64,000 bases of DNA. Source: Hydrogenivirga caldilitoris. GTDB lineage: Bacteria; Aquificota; Aquificia; Aquificales; Aquificaceae. The notes beneath the pieces were generated by a model that saw nothing but the letters and a program-made list of their open reading frames with translations, made no database searches and was not told the DNA's origin. A program made the position numbers and the translations under genes. Positions 7,535 through 17,751 of the stretch are shown in pieces. The stretch covers positions 1,488,001 to 1,552,000 of the forward strand of contig NZ_RCCJ01000001.1 of the NCBI RefSeq assembly GCF_003664005.1, written 5' to 3'. How positions within the stretch are numbered: the stretch's first letter is position 1; each line of letters opens with the position of its first letter.

Positions 7535-9623
7535 GCTCTATCTTGCCCCTTTCCTCATCAACAGCCAAGACCTTTACCTTGACCACATCCCCAAGCCTGT
7601 AAACTTTTCCCGTTCTTACACCAACGAATCTATGGGCTGGCTCGTCAAACACGTAGTCGTCATCTGTGAGGGTGTTTATCCTCACGAGACCTTCAACCAA
7701 GGTTTCTCTGAGCTCCACAAAGAAGCCGAACTGCACTACACCCGTTATGACTCCTTCAAAGACCTCTCCCAGTCTTGAGCGCATATAGCGAGCCTTCAGT
7801 ATATCTATAGCTTCCCACTCAACCTCATCAGCAAGCCTCTCCTGAGCAGACAGGTGTTCTCCAGCTTCTTCTAAGTACTCAATGAGCTGGTCGTAGTTTA
7901 CCTCCTCGCCCCTTAGGGATAACTTCAGGAGCCTGTGAACTATGAGGTCCGGGTATCTCCTTATGGGAGAGGTAAAGTGGGCATAATGTTCCGAGGCAAG
8001 CCCAAAATGACCGAGGTTGTGGGGGCTGTACTTAGCTCTACTCATAGCACGGAGGGTCAAAAACCTAACTAGCTGTTCTTCAGGTTTTCCCTCAAAGTCC
8101 TCTATTATCTTCTGAAAGAATTTGGGTGTAAACTCCTTCGGTTTTTTGACCGAATAACCGAGACCGTTCAGAATCTCCAAGAGGTTCTCCACCCTTTCTT
8201 CATCGGGAGGTTCATGAATACGATAAAGGCAAGGATAACCAACGTTTTCAAGGTGTAAAGCGACGGTTTCATTGGCGGATATCATAAACTGCTCTATTAT
8301 TCTGTGAGCAACGTGTCTTTCATAAGGAACCACAGCAGTTGGTTCTCCATATTCGTCAACTATCACCTCAGCCTCAGGCAAGTCAAAGTCTATGCTCCCC
8401 TTTTCCCATCTCCTTCTACTGAGGACTCTGTAAAGGTCCTCCATCATTCGCAAGGGTTCAACCACATGGGGAAACTTATCCTCAAGGGCAGGGTCTCCCA
8501 CGATTATAGAGAGAGCCTCATTGTAGGTGAGCCTTGCTTTGCTCCTTATTACACTTTCGTAAACGTCATATGAAACCAGTTCACCCCTCTCATCAAAAAC
8601 CATCTCACAGGTGAAGGCGAGCTTATCTTCATTGGGTCTTAGGCTGCATAATCCCGCAGATAGCTTCTCAGGAAGCATGTGAAGTGCCCTGTCAGGTAGA
8701 TAGAAGGTGAAACCCCTCTTGTAGGCTTCTTCGTCAAGGGCTGTACCAGGCTTAACATAATAAGAAACATCGGCTATATGGACAAAGAGCCTGTAATATC
8801 CCTCTTCTGTTCTCTCAATAGCAACGGCATCGTCAAAGTCTCTAGCCTTTTCAGGGTCTATAGTAAAACATACCTGTTCCCTGAGGTCCCTACGTCTGGC
8901 TATTTCTTCCTCAGGTATTTCCTCAGATAACCGCTCTACTTCTTCAAGAACCTCAGATGGGTAATCTGTAGGCAGGTTGTACTTCTTTATGAGGAGGTCT
9001 ATCGCCAAGAACCTCTCTTCAGGATGTCCTATAACCTCTTTTACCTTAACCCGAGCAGGAGACTTCCCGTTAGGGAAGGTAGTAATCTTAGCTACTACCA
9101 CGGTTCCGTCTTTGTATCTTTCACACTCTTTATTAGAGAGTAAGAAAGTTATGTGGGTATTTTGGTCTAAAGGCTCAAGCAAACATCGCTTTTTGTCCCT
9201 TTTAACCTTTCCAACAACCTCGTGTCTTGCTCTCTTTAGTACTCTTTCTATCCTAACCTCTTTCTTTCCCTTAAACTCAACTACCCTTGCCTTGACCACA
9301 TCTCCAGCAAGAACCTTTTGAAGCTCAAAGGGAGGTATGTATATGTCCTTTTCCCTACCTTCTACTTCAAGAAAACCAAAGCCTGCCGGATATGGTATGA
9401 CCTTACCAACTATCTCTTCCTCTTCACTGTACATGAATTTACCGTTTACAACCTTAACCTTGCCAGCCTTTTTAAGGCTTTTGAGTATCTTTTTAAGGAC
9501 CTTTCTCTGCTTCTTATCTATACCCAAGAGTTTAGCCAATTGGAGAAAAGCAAACGGCTTTTTCTTGCTCCTTAGTAAGCTGATTACTTCCTTCTCGCTT
9601 ATTAACTTTTCTTTTTCCTCCAT
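7506..9623 (-). CDS. rnr: Ribonuclease R (RNB-family 3'-5' exoribonuclease)
   Basis: This 705-residue protein has an N-terminal winged-helix-like region (about 1-60) and cold-shock OB domains (about 65-220). The RNB catalytic domain starts near [15 protein letters not shown], whose aspartates bind the catalytic metal. A C-terminal S1 domain lies at about 617-700. It degrades structured RNA 3' to 5'. The length fits RNase R rather than shorter RNase II. The ATG at 9623 has no Shine-Dalgarno but an exact TATAAT ends 9 nt upstream. The 3' end overlaps the convergent Nudix gene. Confidence 0.95.
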   Translation of the reverse strand: MEEKEKLISEKEVISLLRSKKKPFAFLQLAKLLGIDKKQRKVLKKILKSLKKAGKVKVVNGKFMYSEEEEIVGKVIPYPAGFGFLEVEGREKDIYIPPFELQKVLAGDVVKARVVEFKGKKEVRIERVLKRARHEVVGKVKRDKKRCLLEPLDQNTHITFLLSNKECERYKDGTVVVAKITTFPNGKSPARVKVKEVIGHPEERFLAIDLLIKKYNLPTDYPSEVLEEVERLSEEIPEEEIARRRDLREQVCFTIDPEKARDFDDAVAIERTEEGYYRLFVHIADVSYYVKPGTALDEEAYKRGFTFYLPDRALHMLPEKLSAGLCSLRPNEDKLAFTCEMVFDERGELVSYDVYESVIRSKARLTYNEALSIIVGDPALEDKFPHVVEPLRMMEDLYRVLSRRRWEKGSIDFDLPEAEVIVDEYGEPTAVVPYERHVAHRIIEQFMISANETVALHLENVGYPCLYRIHEPPDEERVENLLEILNGLGYSVKKPKEFTPKFFQKIIEDFEGKPEEQLVRFLTLRAMSRAKYSPHNLGHFGLASEHYAHFTSPIRRYPDLIVHRLLKLSLRGEEVNYDQLIEYLEEAGEHLSAQERLADEVEWEAIDILKARYMRSRLGEVFEGVITGVVQFGFFVELRETLVEGLVRINTLTDDDYVFDEPAHRFVGVRTGKVYRLGDVVKVKVLAVDEERGKIELTLAEESQE

Positions 9624-9632
9624 GTGCTTTAA

Positions 9633-9638
9633 ATTATA
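9633..9638 (-). promoter_or_regulatory. -10 element (TATAAT) of rnr
   Basis: An exact TATAAT on the minus strand is followed by 9 nt and then the rnr ATG, so the transcript should start at or next to the start codon. Confidence 0.5.
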
Positions 9639-9668
9639 GGGTATCTTCCGATTTATTAACTCAGTGAG

Positions 9669-10433
9669 ATGGACCCAGGAGCATTAATAGGGATAGGCGG
9701 AGCCTTTATAATGATCGTTATCGCCATAGTTATTGGCGGTAGTCCGGCTGCCTTTATAAACATACCCTCCATATTCATAGTTGTTGGGGGAGGTATGGCA
9801 GCAACGATGGGAGGTTTTCCCCTAAAGGAGTTTATAAGAGGTGTAGCCTCTATAAAGGATGCTTTTTTATGGAAACCTCCGGATGCGATGGAAACGGTTG
9901 AATTCCTCTCAGAGATCGCCACAAAGGTTAGGAGAGAGGGCATACTTGCCCTTGAGTCTGAGATAGAGCTTTACTACGAGAGAGACCCCCTTCTCGGAGA
10001 TATGATAAGGATGCTCGTTGACGGACTTGAGCTTGAGGAGATAAAGATAAGTGCGGAAGGTGCCATAGCTCAGCTTGAAGATAAACTTGGAACTAACGTT
10101 GCCGTATGGGAAAGACTGGGAGACCTCTTCCCGGCTTTTGGGATGATAGGTACATTGATAGGCTTGATACAGATGCTAAAGAACTTGAATGACCCTTCCG
10201 CCCTAGGACCGGGAATGGCCGTTGCTCTGATAACAACCCTGTACGGAGCTATTCTCGCTAACGCTTTCGCTATACCTATTGCCACAAAACTCAAAAAGGT
10301 GAAGAATACGGAGATCCTCTTCAAAACCATATACCTTATGGCTATTGAGGGTATTCAGAAAGGTGTAAACCCCAACATACTCAGGCAGGAGCTTTCTATA
10401 ATGCTCGGGCTTGAGGTCACCGAGGAAGTCTGA
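9669..10433 (+). CDS. motA: Flagellar stator protein MotA
   Basis: The 254-residue protein has four membrane helices: two near the N-terminus (about 5-50) and two after residue 150 around the conserved segment ending LANAFAIPIATKLK. A large charged cytoplasmic loop between them contacts the rotor. It forms the ion-conducting stator with MotB. The TGA stop overlaps the ATG of motB1 by one base, so translation is coupled. No flagellin or rotor genes are in the window. Confidence 0.95.
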   Translation: MDPGALIGIGGAFIMIVIAIVIGGSPAAFINIPSIFIVVGGGMAATMGGFPLKEFIRGVASIKDAFLWKPPDAMETVEFLSEIATKVRREGILALESEIELYYERDPLLGDMIRMLVDGLELEEIKISAEGAIAQLEDKLGTNVAVWERLGDLFPAFGMIGTLIGLIQMLKNLNDPSALGPGMAVALITTLYGAILANAFAIPIATKLKKVKNTEILFKTIYLMAIEGIQKGVNPNILRQELSIMLGLEVTEEV

Positions 10434-11140
10434 TGGCTACCAGGAAGAGGCCGGAGGAGTGCCCAAAACCTCCAGCCTGGCTTACCTCTTTCGGGGATTT
10501 GATGTCTCTACTCCTGACCTTCTTTATACTCCTTTACTCTATGAGTATCATATCCTTGGAAAAGTTCTACCAGGTTTTGAAGGGTCTCGTGGAAGCTTTT
10601 GGTGGGAGGCAGGTTGTTTTTGCTGAAGGTGGGGCACTTAAAGCTTCCCGAATACCTGTACAGTTTGAAAACATGCACTACAGAGTTAAGAAGTTTGCAG
10701 AGCTGAAAAAAGAGATAACCCAAATAAAGAAAGAGCTTATGGGAATGGGGATAGAGGCTGACTATCTGGTCACGGGAACCTGCATGAAACTCAGGGTAAA
10801 TACGAGTAAGCTCTTCCCCCTTGGCAGTGAGGAACCCTATCCCCAGGCTAAGGAACTTTTCCTGAACATGTGCACAAGATTGAAACCCTTTTCTCTACCC
10901 ATAACCTTTGAAGGCTATACGGACAGTATGCCTGTATCAAATCCAAGGTTTCCTTCCAACTGGGAGCTATCTGCCATGAGAGCCGTAAGCGTTTTGAAGT
11001 TGTTTGCCAGCTGTGGATATCCCCAGGAGATACTCTCAGCGGTGGGGCGCGGAGAATACCATCCTATAGCTCCCAACGACACACCAGAAAATAGAGAGAA
11101 GAATAGGAGGATAGAGTTTTGTATAAAACTGAACCCGTGA
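10433..11140 (+). CDS. motB1: Flagellar stator protein MotB, first copy
   Basis: The 235-residue protein starts with a basic cytoplasmic tail, then one membrane helix carrying the essential proton-accepting aspartate D22 (SFGDLMSLLLTFFILLYSMS). A C-terminal OmpA-like peptidoglycan-binding domain (about 110-232) has the EGYTDSMP and NRRIEF motifs. It anchors the stator to the cell wall. It overlaps motA by one base and is followed 8 bp later by a second motB gene, a tandem arrangement also known in Aquifex. Confidence 0.94.
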   Translation: MATRKRPEECPKPPAWLTSFGDLMSLLLTFFILLYSMSIISLEKFYQVLKGLVEAFGGRQVVFAEGGALKASRIPVQFENMHYRVKKFAELKKEITQIKKELMGMGIEADYLVTGTCMKLRVNTSKLFPLGSEEPYPQAKELFLNMCTRLKPFSLPITFEGYTDSMPVSNPRFPSNWELSAMRAVSVLKLFASCGYPQEILSAVGRGEYHPIAPNDTPENREKNRRIEFCIKLNP

Positions 11141-11148
11141 GGTGAAGT

Positions 11149-11823
11149 ATGGCTTTTAAGAAGAAGGAAGAGTGTCCGAAACCTCCAGCCTGGCTTACCT
11201 CCTTCAGCGACCTGATGTCTTTGCTTTTAACCTTCTTCATTCTCATATACGCGATGAGTAGCCTTGATGTTGCCCAGCTTGAGAGATTTATATCCTACTT
11301 CCAGCCGGAGAGAAAGATGTTTGTAAGAAAGACCTCAATACTACCGCCAATCGCTCCCCCTCCGAAAGAGGTTGCCCTTCAGATAAAAAGAAGGGTCCAG
11401 AAAGTCCTCCCACCATGGGCTTTCCAGATAGTTATAACCGCTGACTTTGTCAAGCTAAGGCTCTTTGACAAGGTCTTCTTTGAAGATGGTGCTTACCAGC
11501 TTACCCCAAAAGCCCAACAGGCACTGACCGAGGTTGCAGGTGTTCTTAAAAAACTCCCTGAAGATGCTTACATAAGGGTTGAGGGACACGTGAGCAGTTT
11601 GGTTGACGTGAAAGGAGCGGTAGTCAGAGACAGGTGGGAGCTGTCCGTTAGAAGGGCTACGGAGGTCGTGAGATTTTTACAGACTCAGGGTATTGAACCA
11701 GATAGGTTATCTGCAGCCGGGTACGGCGATACGAAACCCCTCTATACTTGGAAACAACCCATCCTATTGGAGAGGAACAACAGAGTTGAGATATACATAA
11801 ACCTGAGCAAACCGAAAGAGTGA
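11149..11823 (+). CDS. motB2: Flagellar stator protein MotB, second copy
   Basis: The 224-residue protein is a paralogue of the preceding motB. It has the same CPKPPAW start, a membrane helix with the ion-binding aspartate at D21, and an OmpA-like domain (about 110-220, EGHVSSL and NRVEIYI motifs). Its linker between helix and OmpA domain differs strongly from the first copy (PERKMFV...PPIAPPPKEV). Both copies keep the aspartate, so both should be able to conduct ions. They may form mixed or alternative stators. Confidence 0.92.
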   Translation: MAFKKKEECPKPPAWLTSFSDLMSLLLTFFILIYAMSSLDVAQLERFISYFQPERKMFVRKTSILPPIAPPPKEVALQIKRRVQKVLPPWAFQIVITADFVKLRLFDKVFFEDGAYQLTPKAQQALTEVAGVLKKLPEDAYIRVEGHVSSLVDVKGAVVRDRWELSVRRATEVVRFLQTQGIEPDRLSAAGYGDTKPLYTWKQPILLERNNRVEIYINLSKPKE

Positions 11824-12098
11824 TGAGGATATACCTAACTATCCTGTTTATCGTTAGCTTCGCTTTGGCGGAGGACGTGTGCAAGAAAGTTTCCAGATAT
11901 GCCGTGGAGTGCTTTGAAAAGAAGAGCAGGGGAGAGCTTAAAAGCTGTGAAAAGGTTGAGCCTGAAAGCGGGAACGAGGCTATTAGGAAGCTCTACAAAA
12001 AAGCGTGCAATTACGGTTGTATTTCGGAGAGTCTTTATGAGGCAAACATGGTTGCAGACCTAATTTACGATGAATGCACAAAGCTCATCGGTTTCTGA
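11823..12098 (+). CDS. Small exported cysteine-rich protein, unknown
   Basis: This 91-residue protein has a signal peptide (residues 1-17, ending VSFALA). The mature part contains five cysteines (CKKVSRYAVEC, SCEK, ACNYGC, DEC) that could form disulfides. It starts with ATGAG overlapping the motB2 stop (TGATG), so it is translated with the stator operon. A similar small Cys-containing exported protein lies at 54224-54550. The last 14 nt overlap the convergent symporter gene. No function is recognised. Confidence 0.65.
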   Translation: MRIYLTILFIVSFALAEDVCKKVSRYAVECFEKKSRGELKSCEKVEPESGNEAIRKLYKKACNYGCISESLYEANMVADLIYDECTKLIGF

Positions 12099-13464
12099 AG
12101 AGCTTAAAGAGGAGGCTCACCACGGTGTAGGCGACAAAACTTGCAAAGAAGCCAGATATCAGAGCGAACTCACTCTTTAGAATATACTCCATGTAGACCC
12201 AGAGGAGAAAACCAGACAGGATCGATGCAAACGCCGAGTAGGGATTAGAACCTTTAAAATGAAGGGCAGCAACGAGGGGAACAAAGAGGGATACAAGGCT
12301 GAGGGCGGAAGAGCTACCTACAAGGTGGTATATGGAATCTCCGGAAAGGGCAAAGGCGAGGGATACAAGGGACACAATTAACACACAGAACCTCGTGAGC
12401 CAGAGAAAACCTTTATCTGTGAGTCCTCTCAGGAGGGGTTTGAATACGTTTTCGCTCAGAAGTGATGCCGGAGCAAGTATGGCAGCGCTCGCCGTACTCA
12501 TGATAGCTGAAAGAAGGGCTCCGAAAAAGAGTATCTTAACGGGGAAGCTGGAGTACTCCAGTATCATGGTGGGAAGCATAAGCTGGGGATCAGAGCTCAC
12601 AAGCTCAGGGTACTTAACCCTTGCAAAGACAGCCAGAACGAGAGGTATCATGGCAACCGTAAGGTACATAAAGCCCGCAAGAATTGAAGCGACAACCGCA
12701 ACCCTTTCACTCTTAGCAGACATAAGCCTCTGAAACACATCCTGCTGGGGGATAGAGCCGAGACCGATCGTTATCCAGGCTGATACGTAAAGAAGAACGT
12801 CCTTCAGTGTCGGCTCTGGGAAAAACCTGTAGTAATCCATCGGCTGAGAGGCAAGGACTGGAAGCACCTGAGAAAAACCAGAGGAAACTTCATAGAGAAC
12901 CGCAAGGAGACCGAATATTATCATCAGGGTTTGAAAGAAGTCCGTGAGAGAAACAGCCCACATCCCCCCCATAAAGGTGTAAAGGAGAGCCACCCCGAAG
13001 CCCACAAGTATGCCTACCGAATGAGGTACACCAAGAATGAGGTGGAGAATTATACCCACCGCAACCATCTGAGCTGCTATCCAACCGAAGTAAGAAAAAA
13101 CCATCATGAGGCTTGCGAGAATTTCAACCTTCCTGCCGTAGGCGTTACGGTAAAGGTCTCCTATGGTAAGGAGGTTCATTCTGTACAGCTTCTTCGCAAA
13201 GAAGAGACCTATAAGTATCAGGCACAGAGAAGCTCCGAATGGGTCCTCTATTACACCGTAGAGTCCCTCACTCGCCATAACCGAGGAGGCTCCGAGAACA
13301 GTCTCAGAACCAAACCAGGTGGCAAAGGAGACAAAGGTGACCATGTAGAGGGGTAGGCTCCTGCCCGCAAGGATAAAATCCCTTGAGTTTTTAACGAGGG
13401 TGCTTGCAAAAACACCTATGAGTATGGTTCCAAGTATGTAGAGGACTATGAACCCCAGCAGCAC
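12085..13464 (-). CDS. Sodium:solute symporter (SSS family)
   Basis: This protein has about 459 residues and 12-13 hydrophobic helices. The early [31 protein letters not shown] segment is typical of SSS-family (proline/pantothenate/acetate-type) sodium symporters. No ATG exists before the first helix. The start is taken as GTG at 13464 (then [11 protein letters not shown]). Longer in-frame extensions would run into the divergent pdxJ gene and are not protein-like. The substrate cannot be named. The 36-bp gap to pdxJ must hold both promoters. Confidence 0.85.
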   Translation of the reverse strand: MLLGFIVLYILGTILIGVFASTLVKNSRDFILAGRSLPLYMVTFVSFATWFGSETVLGASSVMASEGLYGVIEDPFGASLCLILIGLFFAKKLYRMNLLTIGDLYRNAYGRKVEILASLMMVFSYFGWIAAQMVAVGIILHLILGVPHSVGILVGFGVALLYTFMGGMWAVSLTDFFQTLMIIFGLLAVLYEVSSGFSQVLPVLASQPMDYYRFFPEPTLKDVLLYVSAWITIGLGSIPQQDVFQRLMSAKSERVAVVASILAGFMYLTVAMIPLVLAVFARVKYPELVSSDPQLMLPTMILEYSSFPVKILFFGALLSAIMSTASAAILAPASLLSENVFKPLLRGLTDKGFLWLTRFCVLIVSLVSLAFALSGDSIYHLVGSSSALSLVSLFVPLVAALHFKGSNPYSAFASILSGFLLWVYMEYILKSEFALISGFFASFVAYTVVSLLFKLFRNR

Positions 13465-13500
13465 GAGGAAAATTTTAATCCAAGAGTTAAAATAAGCTCT

Positions 13501-14241
13501 ATGAGACTTGGAGTTAACATTGACCACGTAGCCACCCTCAGGCAGGCACGCAGAACCTTTGAGCCAAGTCCGGTGTTTGCAGCCCTTATAGCCCAGCAGG
13601 CTGGAGCAGACCAGATAACACTCCATCTCAGGGAGGACAGGAGGCACATACAGGACAGAGACCTTGAGCTGATAAAAGAGCTCGTTATAGTTCCTGTAAA
13701 CCTTGAGATGGCTCCTACCCATGAGATGAGGGAGATAGCCCTCAGGGTTAAGCCCGACAGGGTTACCCTCGTCCCTGAAAAAAGGGAAGAGATAACAACG
13801 GAGGGTGGCTTGGACGTAAAGGGTATGGAGGACTATCTGCGGGACTACATAAAACCCCTCAAGAGTGAGGGTGTTGAGGTCTCCTTATTTATAGACCCTG
13901 AAGAGATTCAGGTTGAGGCAAGCCACATAGCCGGAGCGGACGCTATAGAACTCCATACCGGGACTTATGCGAACCTTTGGAACGAACACAGGTTCTCTGA
14001 GGCGAAGGATGAGATAGAGCGACTGAGAAAAGCGGGTAAACAGGCTAAAGAGTTTGGTTTAAGAGTTTACGCAGGACATGGACTAACTTACCAGAATGTT
14101 AAAGGTATCCTTGAACTATCGGATATAATTGAGGAGTTGAACATAGGACATTCCATAATTGCAAACTCAGTCATCTTTGGACTTGAAAGGGCAGTGAGGG
14201 AAATGATTGAAACCATTAGAGGGGGTAGGAATGGGATATAA
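13501..14241 (+). CDS. pdxJ: Pyridoxine 5'-phosphate synthase
   Basis: The 246-residue TIM-barrel enzyme condenses 1-deoxyxylulose 5-phosphate and 3-amino-1-hydroxyacetone phosphate in vitamin B6 synthesis. Recognisable motifs are [15 protein letters not shown] at the start, then LREDRRHIQ and the [10 protein letters not shown] region near residue 195. TAAAAT lies 7 nt upstream of the ATG with no Shine-Dalgarno, consistent with a leaderless message. The end overlaps the galU start by 11 nt. Confidence 0.96.
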   Translation: MRLGVNIDHVATLRQARRTFEPSPVFAALIAQQAGADQITLHLREDRRHIQDRDLELIKELVIVPVNLEMAPTHEMREIALRVKPDRVTLVPEKREEITTEGGLDVKGMEDYLRDYIKPLKSEGVEVSLFIDPEEIQVEASHIAGADAIELHTGTYANLWNEHRFSEAKDEIERLRKAGKQAKEFGLRVYAGHGLTYQNVKGILELSDIIEELNIGHSIIANSVIFGLERAVREMIETIRGGRNGI

Positions 14242-15130
14242 AACGGTAAGGAAAGCGGTTCTCCCGGTGGCTGGATGGGGTACAAGGTTCTTACCCGCAA
14301 CGAAGGCTATGCCCAAGGAGATGTTTCCCATAATTGACAAACCCGTAATCCAATTCATAGTTGAGGAGTTACTTGAAGCCGGGATTGAGAATGTTATCTT
14401 TATCACAGGTAAACACAAAAGACCAATAGAACACCACTTTGATATAAATACGGACCTTGAGAGACATCTTGAGGAGGCGGGCAAAGAAAAGGTTTTAAAA
14501 AACATAAGGGAAGTGAGCCACATGATAAATCCGATATACGTAAGACAGAAACAACAGCTGGGTTTGGGACACGCTGTACTTACTGCCGAGCCGGTTGTTG
14601 GAGAAGAGCCTTTTATAGTTTCCTTGGGAGACATAATCCTTGAGAAGGGAAGCGAAAACCTTAAAAAGATGCTGGAGTTGTACAACAGGTTTGGTAGGAG
14701 TGTCATAGCCCTATTTGAGGTACCAGAAGAAGAGGTAAGCAAATACGGTATAGCCCGAGTAAAGGAATCCAGCGAAGGAGCTTTGATAATTGAAGACCTT
14801 GTTGAAAAACCCTCACCCAGAGAAGCTCCCTCAAACTTAGCTATAGTTGGGAGGTACATATTCACCCCCAGGATATTTGCGAAGCTGAGAGAAACAACGC
14901 CCGGCAAGGGAGGAGAGATACAACTGACCGATGCCATGAAGCTCTTACTTGAAGAGGAAGAGATCTTAGCCTTCAAGATAGATGGGAAGGTGTACGACAC
15001 CGGAAACCCCTTAGATTACCTCAAAACTGTCTTTGAGTTCGCCTTAAAGCGTGAGGACATAGGTGAGGAGCTTAGAGAATTTATAGCGAACACACTCAAT
15101 AAACAAAACCAATTGATAGATAAACCTTAA
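14231..15130 (+). CDS. galU: UTP--glucose-1-phosphate uridylyltransferase
   Basis: This 299-residue nucleotidyltransferase has the motif [22 protein letters not shown] near the N-terminus and GLGHAVL near the middle. It makes UDP-glucose for polysaccharide and lipopolysaccharide synthesis. The start ATG at 14231 has GAGGGGGTAGGA in front, which is better than an in-frame upstream codon inside pdxJ. It overlaps pdxJ by 11 nt. Its 3' end overlaps the convergent bamA-like gene by 35 nt. Confidence 0.95.
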   Translation: MGYKTVRKAVLPVAGWGTRFLPATKAMPKEMFPIIDKPVIQFIVEELLEAGIENVIFITGKHKRPIEHHFDINTDLERHLEEAGKEKVLKNIREVSHMINPIYVRQKQQLGLGHAVLTAEPVVGEEPFIVSLGDIILEKGSENLKKMLELYNRFGRSVIALFEVPEEEVSKYGIARVKESSEGALIIEDLVEKPSPREAPSNLAIVGRYIFTPRIFAKLRETTPGKGGEIQLTDAMKLLLEEEEILAFKIDGKVYDTGNPLDYLKTVFEFALKREDIGEELREFIANTLNKQNQLIDKP

Positions 15131-17723
15131 ACTTTGAAGTCGGCTCCTCTACCTTGCTCAGAGGTTTTGCCACATCCAATCTTATAAAACCCGCTGGGGT
15201 GTTTACCCCCACGGCTGTTCCTACGTCATACTTTAGGTTGTGAAGGGCTTCTGAAAAGGTATCGGCTGCATTTCCGGAATCGGTGTACAACCCCAGCCAC
15301 AGGGGTTCCCTTAAGACAAACAGAAGCTCCAGCCTCCCGAAGAGGAAGGTTCTCCCTCCCTCTGGTGAGCCTATAGATTCAAAGTCGTAACCCTTCATAT
15401 CTCTTAATCCCCCCAGGAAGAAACGGTCAAAGATGGGCGCTTCCTTGCCGGTCCAGCCTCCGGCAAGTTTCCCGTTCACAGACAGTCCCTTTATCACTTC
15501 CCTGAGTATAAAGTTATTCACCTCCACTCTATAGTACTCCCTGTCACCGCTGACCCTTGAAACTCTGAAACTATTGTGGGTCAAGTTTTTAGGGTTTACC
15601 AGGTCGTCTCTTATCTCCCTCACTAAAAAGAAACCAAACCTCCTTAAATTGAATCTCCCGGCACCGGTTCCGCTCACATCGTTTCTTGTTCCAGAATAGA
15701 AGGCACTCATGGAGAACCACCTGCTCAACCTGTAACCTACGGATACAAGATGACCATCACTTTCAAGGTCATAGTTGTTGTGAAACTCAAGTCTGCGAAA
15801 GGCAGAGATACTGGCAAAATACTTCCGTGAGAAGAGGAACTTATCGGACAGCTCCGCTTCGTAAGTTTCATACTTCTGGCTTTTTGCCCCCTTCAGGCTG
15901 AGTATAATTCCTACCCCAAAGAGGTTCTTTAGCTTTACACCCCCCTCAACCTTGAGCTTTTCTTCAGTGTTGTAGCCACCTGAGAGTTCAAAGAGACCCC
16001 TCTTGTCCTCCCGAACTTCTACGAGTCTGTAAACCCTCTTGCTCTCCCTGTCCACAAAGTTCTCAGTCCTGACACCTACGTAGTTCTCACTCTGTATAAG
16101 GTTCCATAGGCTCTCCTCCTCAGCCTGAGTGGAGTAGAACTCCTCCTTCACAACGGTGTAATAGATCTCCTTGAAATGCGTCTTTTCATTTCCGTAAACC
16201 AGGAGTTCTCCGTACCTGTACCTCTCCCCTTTGTTAACCGAATAAAAGTAGGTAAGGTACATATTATCCTTATCCTCAGAGACATCAATCTTCACCGAGA
16301 AGTCACCGTCAAGGTAGCCTTCTGACTTAAGAAAGTCCATTATATCCCTGTTAAGCTCTTCTATATAGTTGCCTTCAAATATCCTGGGGGTTAGAGCGTT
16401 ATATCTGCCAATTATCTCCTCAATGCGTTGGTCTTCTCCGGTATAGTGGACGCCTCTTAGCCATACCCTCTTTCCTCGGATGTAGTCAACCACAAGATAA
16501 ACCTGTTTCCTTTCTCTGTTTATATCTTCGTAGAGCTTTACCTGAGCGGTAAGATAGCCTTCACTGCGCACCTTATCTAGGAAGGACTGAACTCTCTGCT
16601 CTATAAGCTCTCTATCATAGTCATCCGGCAATCTGATCCCCTTGAAACCAAGCACCTTAAGTGAGTAACGCTGCCCCTCTTCTATTAGAAACCTTATACC
16701 TCTTTCCCCAAAGGCGTAGTCAACCTTAACATCAAAGAAACCTTTATCCCTGTAAAATCTGATAATGTCGTTCTTGCTCTTTTCCAAGAAAAAGATGTCC
16801 ACACCGGGCGTGTCCAGGTCAAGGAGTGAAAGTAGAGTTTTCCCATCAAAGTGAGAGTTCCCTTCAAAAACTATGTTGTAGTGGCTTCCTTCGTTAACGA
16901 TGTATCTGGGAAACGCAACCGACCCCGAGCCGAAGAGGGCTTTTGTTACAGCTATTGGGTGGGATATCAGGTTTGACATCCCGCGAAACAGGGGTATAAA
17001 GGACCTGAGCACACTCCTCTTTGCTCCTTCAACACCTGGAAAAAGGACGCGAGGAAAGGAAGAACTGAGCTTCTCCTTCTCAATACCATCGTAATATACG
17101 GAGCTTTCAAGGAAACCCTTTTTCCTGTAAAAATCGTATAAGTTTCTAACACCCTTCCTTGCAGCTTCTTCATTGAAGACATCACCGATTAAAAGCCCTG
17201 TTTCATAGGTAAGTCTGTCCTCGGGGAAACTCTTTGCGCCAAAGAATTTAGCTCCTTTAAAGAAGTATAGGTCTCCCTCCCTAACTTTAAACTTAACACG
17301 TGCGTAGCCTCTTTCATCTATGTCAATCTTTATATCCACATCCGCATCAAGAAAACCTTCCCTTGAATAGAAGAGTTTCAGAGTTTCCCTTGCGCTATCG
17401 GGGTCAAAGTTAACCAGCGCCTCACCTTCACGGACAAGAACTATATTCTCTATCTCTTCATCGCTTACGAACCAGTTACCCTCAATCTCCACCTCTTTGA
17501 CTATAGGGTACCTCTCCACGTAAATGACAGTATCTGGACCAACAGTACTTATCCTGATATCCTTTACATCCTTGAGCCTCTGAAGAGCCCAGAGCACGGG
17601 GGCTAAGCCTTCTTTCTCAAGGATTTGAGAGAAGTTATTGTTTCTGAGAGGATAGTTAGACTCAATAAACACCTTAGGAAAGGCCGAAGAAATCAGGAAA
17701 AGCAGCAGCAATATGTATTTCAT
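15096..17723 (-). CDS. bamA: Outer membrane assembly protein, Omp85/BamA family
   Basis: The 875-residue precursor has a short signal peptide (about 1-19), then several POTRA-like repeats over roughly residues 60-500. A C-terminal 16-strand-type beta barrel follows. The GGLRDMKGYDFE segment matches the conserved (V/L)RGY/F motif in barrel loop 6, and the chain ends in an aromatic beta signal (YLSIGFVY). It inserts outer membrane proteins. It is longer than typical BamA (about 800), with an extra segment near residues 235-280 between POTRA repeats. A TamA-like role is possible. The ATG at 17723 starts the signal peptide; longer extensions invade the purB promoter. Confidence 0.9.
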   Translation of the reverse strand: MKYILLLLFLISSAFPKVFIESNYPLRNNNFSQILEKEGLAPVLWALQRLKDVKDIRISTVGPDTVIYVERYPIVKEVEIEGNWFVSDEEIENIVLVREGEALVNFDPDSARETLKLFYSREGFLDADVDIKIDIDERGYARVKFKVREGDLYFFKGAKFFGAKSFPEDRLTYETGLLIGDVFNEEAARKGVRNLYDFYRKKGFLESSVYYDGIEKEKLSSSFPRVLFPGVEGAKRSVLRSFIPLFRGMSNLISHPIAVTKALFGSGSVAFPRYIVNEGSHYNIVFEGNSHFDGKTLLSLLDLDTPGVDIFFLEKSKNDIIRFYRDKGFFDVKVDYAFGERGIRFLIEEGQRYSLKVLGFKGIRLPDDYDRELIEQRVQSFLDKVRSEGYLTAQVKLYEDINRERKQVYLVVDYIRGKRVWLRGVHYTGEDQRIEEIIGRYNALTPRIFEGNYIEELNRDIMDFLKSEGYLDGDFSVKIDVSEDKDNMYLTYFYSVNKGERYRYGELLVYGNEKTHFKEIYYTVVKEEFYSTQAEEESLWNLIQSENYVGVRTENFVDRESKRVYRLVEVREDKRGLFELSGGYNTEEKLKVEGGVKLKNLFGVGIILSLKGAKSQKYETYEAELSDKFLFSRKYFASISAFRRLEFHNNYDLESDGHLVSVGYRLSRWFSMSAFYSGTRNDVSGTGAGRFNLRRFGFFLVREIRDDLVNPKNLTHNSFRVSRVSGDREYYRVEVNNFILREVIKGLSVNGKLAGGWTGKEAPIFDRFFLGGLRDMKGYDFESIGSPEGGRTFLFGRLELLFVLREPLWLGLYTDSGNAADTFSEALHNLKYDVGTAVGVNTPAGFIRLDVAKPLSKVEEPTSKFKVYLSIGFVY

Positions 17724-17734
17724 TTTCTTAAATG

Positions 17735-17742
17735 AGTATAAT
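17735..17742. promoter_or_regulatory. Overlapping divergent -10 elements of bamA and purB
   Basis: TATAAT (17737-17742, plus strand) ends 9 nt before the purB ATG. TATACT (17740-17735, minus strand) ends 11 nt before the bamA ATG. The two hexamers share four base pairs within a 28-bp intergenic gap, so RNA polymerase cannot occupy both at once. Confidence 0.45.
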
Positions 17743-17751
17743 GTAAAAGCC

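Noticed and set aside
13465-13722. N-terminal extension of the sodium:solute symporter into pdxJ
   Set aside because: The extension overlaps pdxJ and its promoter, is not membrane- or signal-like, and family members start just before the first helix.
14167-15000. Long minus-strand frame opposite galU
   Set aside because: galU is unmistakable on the plus strand; the antisense product is serine/isoleucine-rich low-information sequence.
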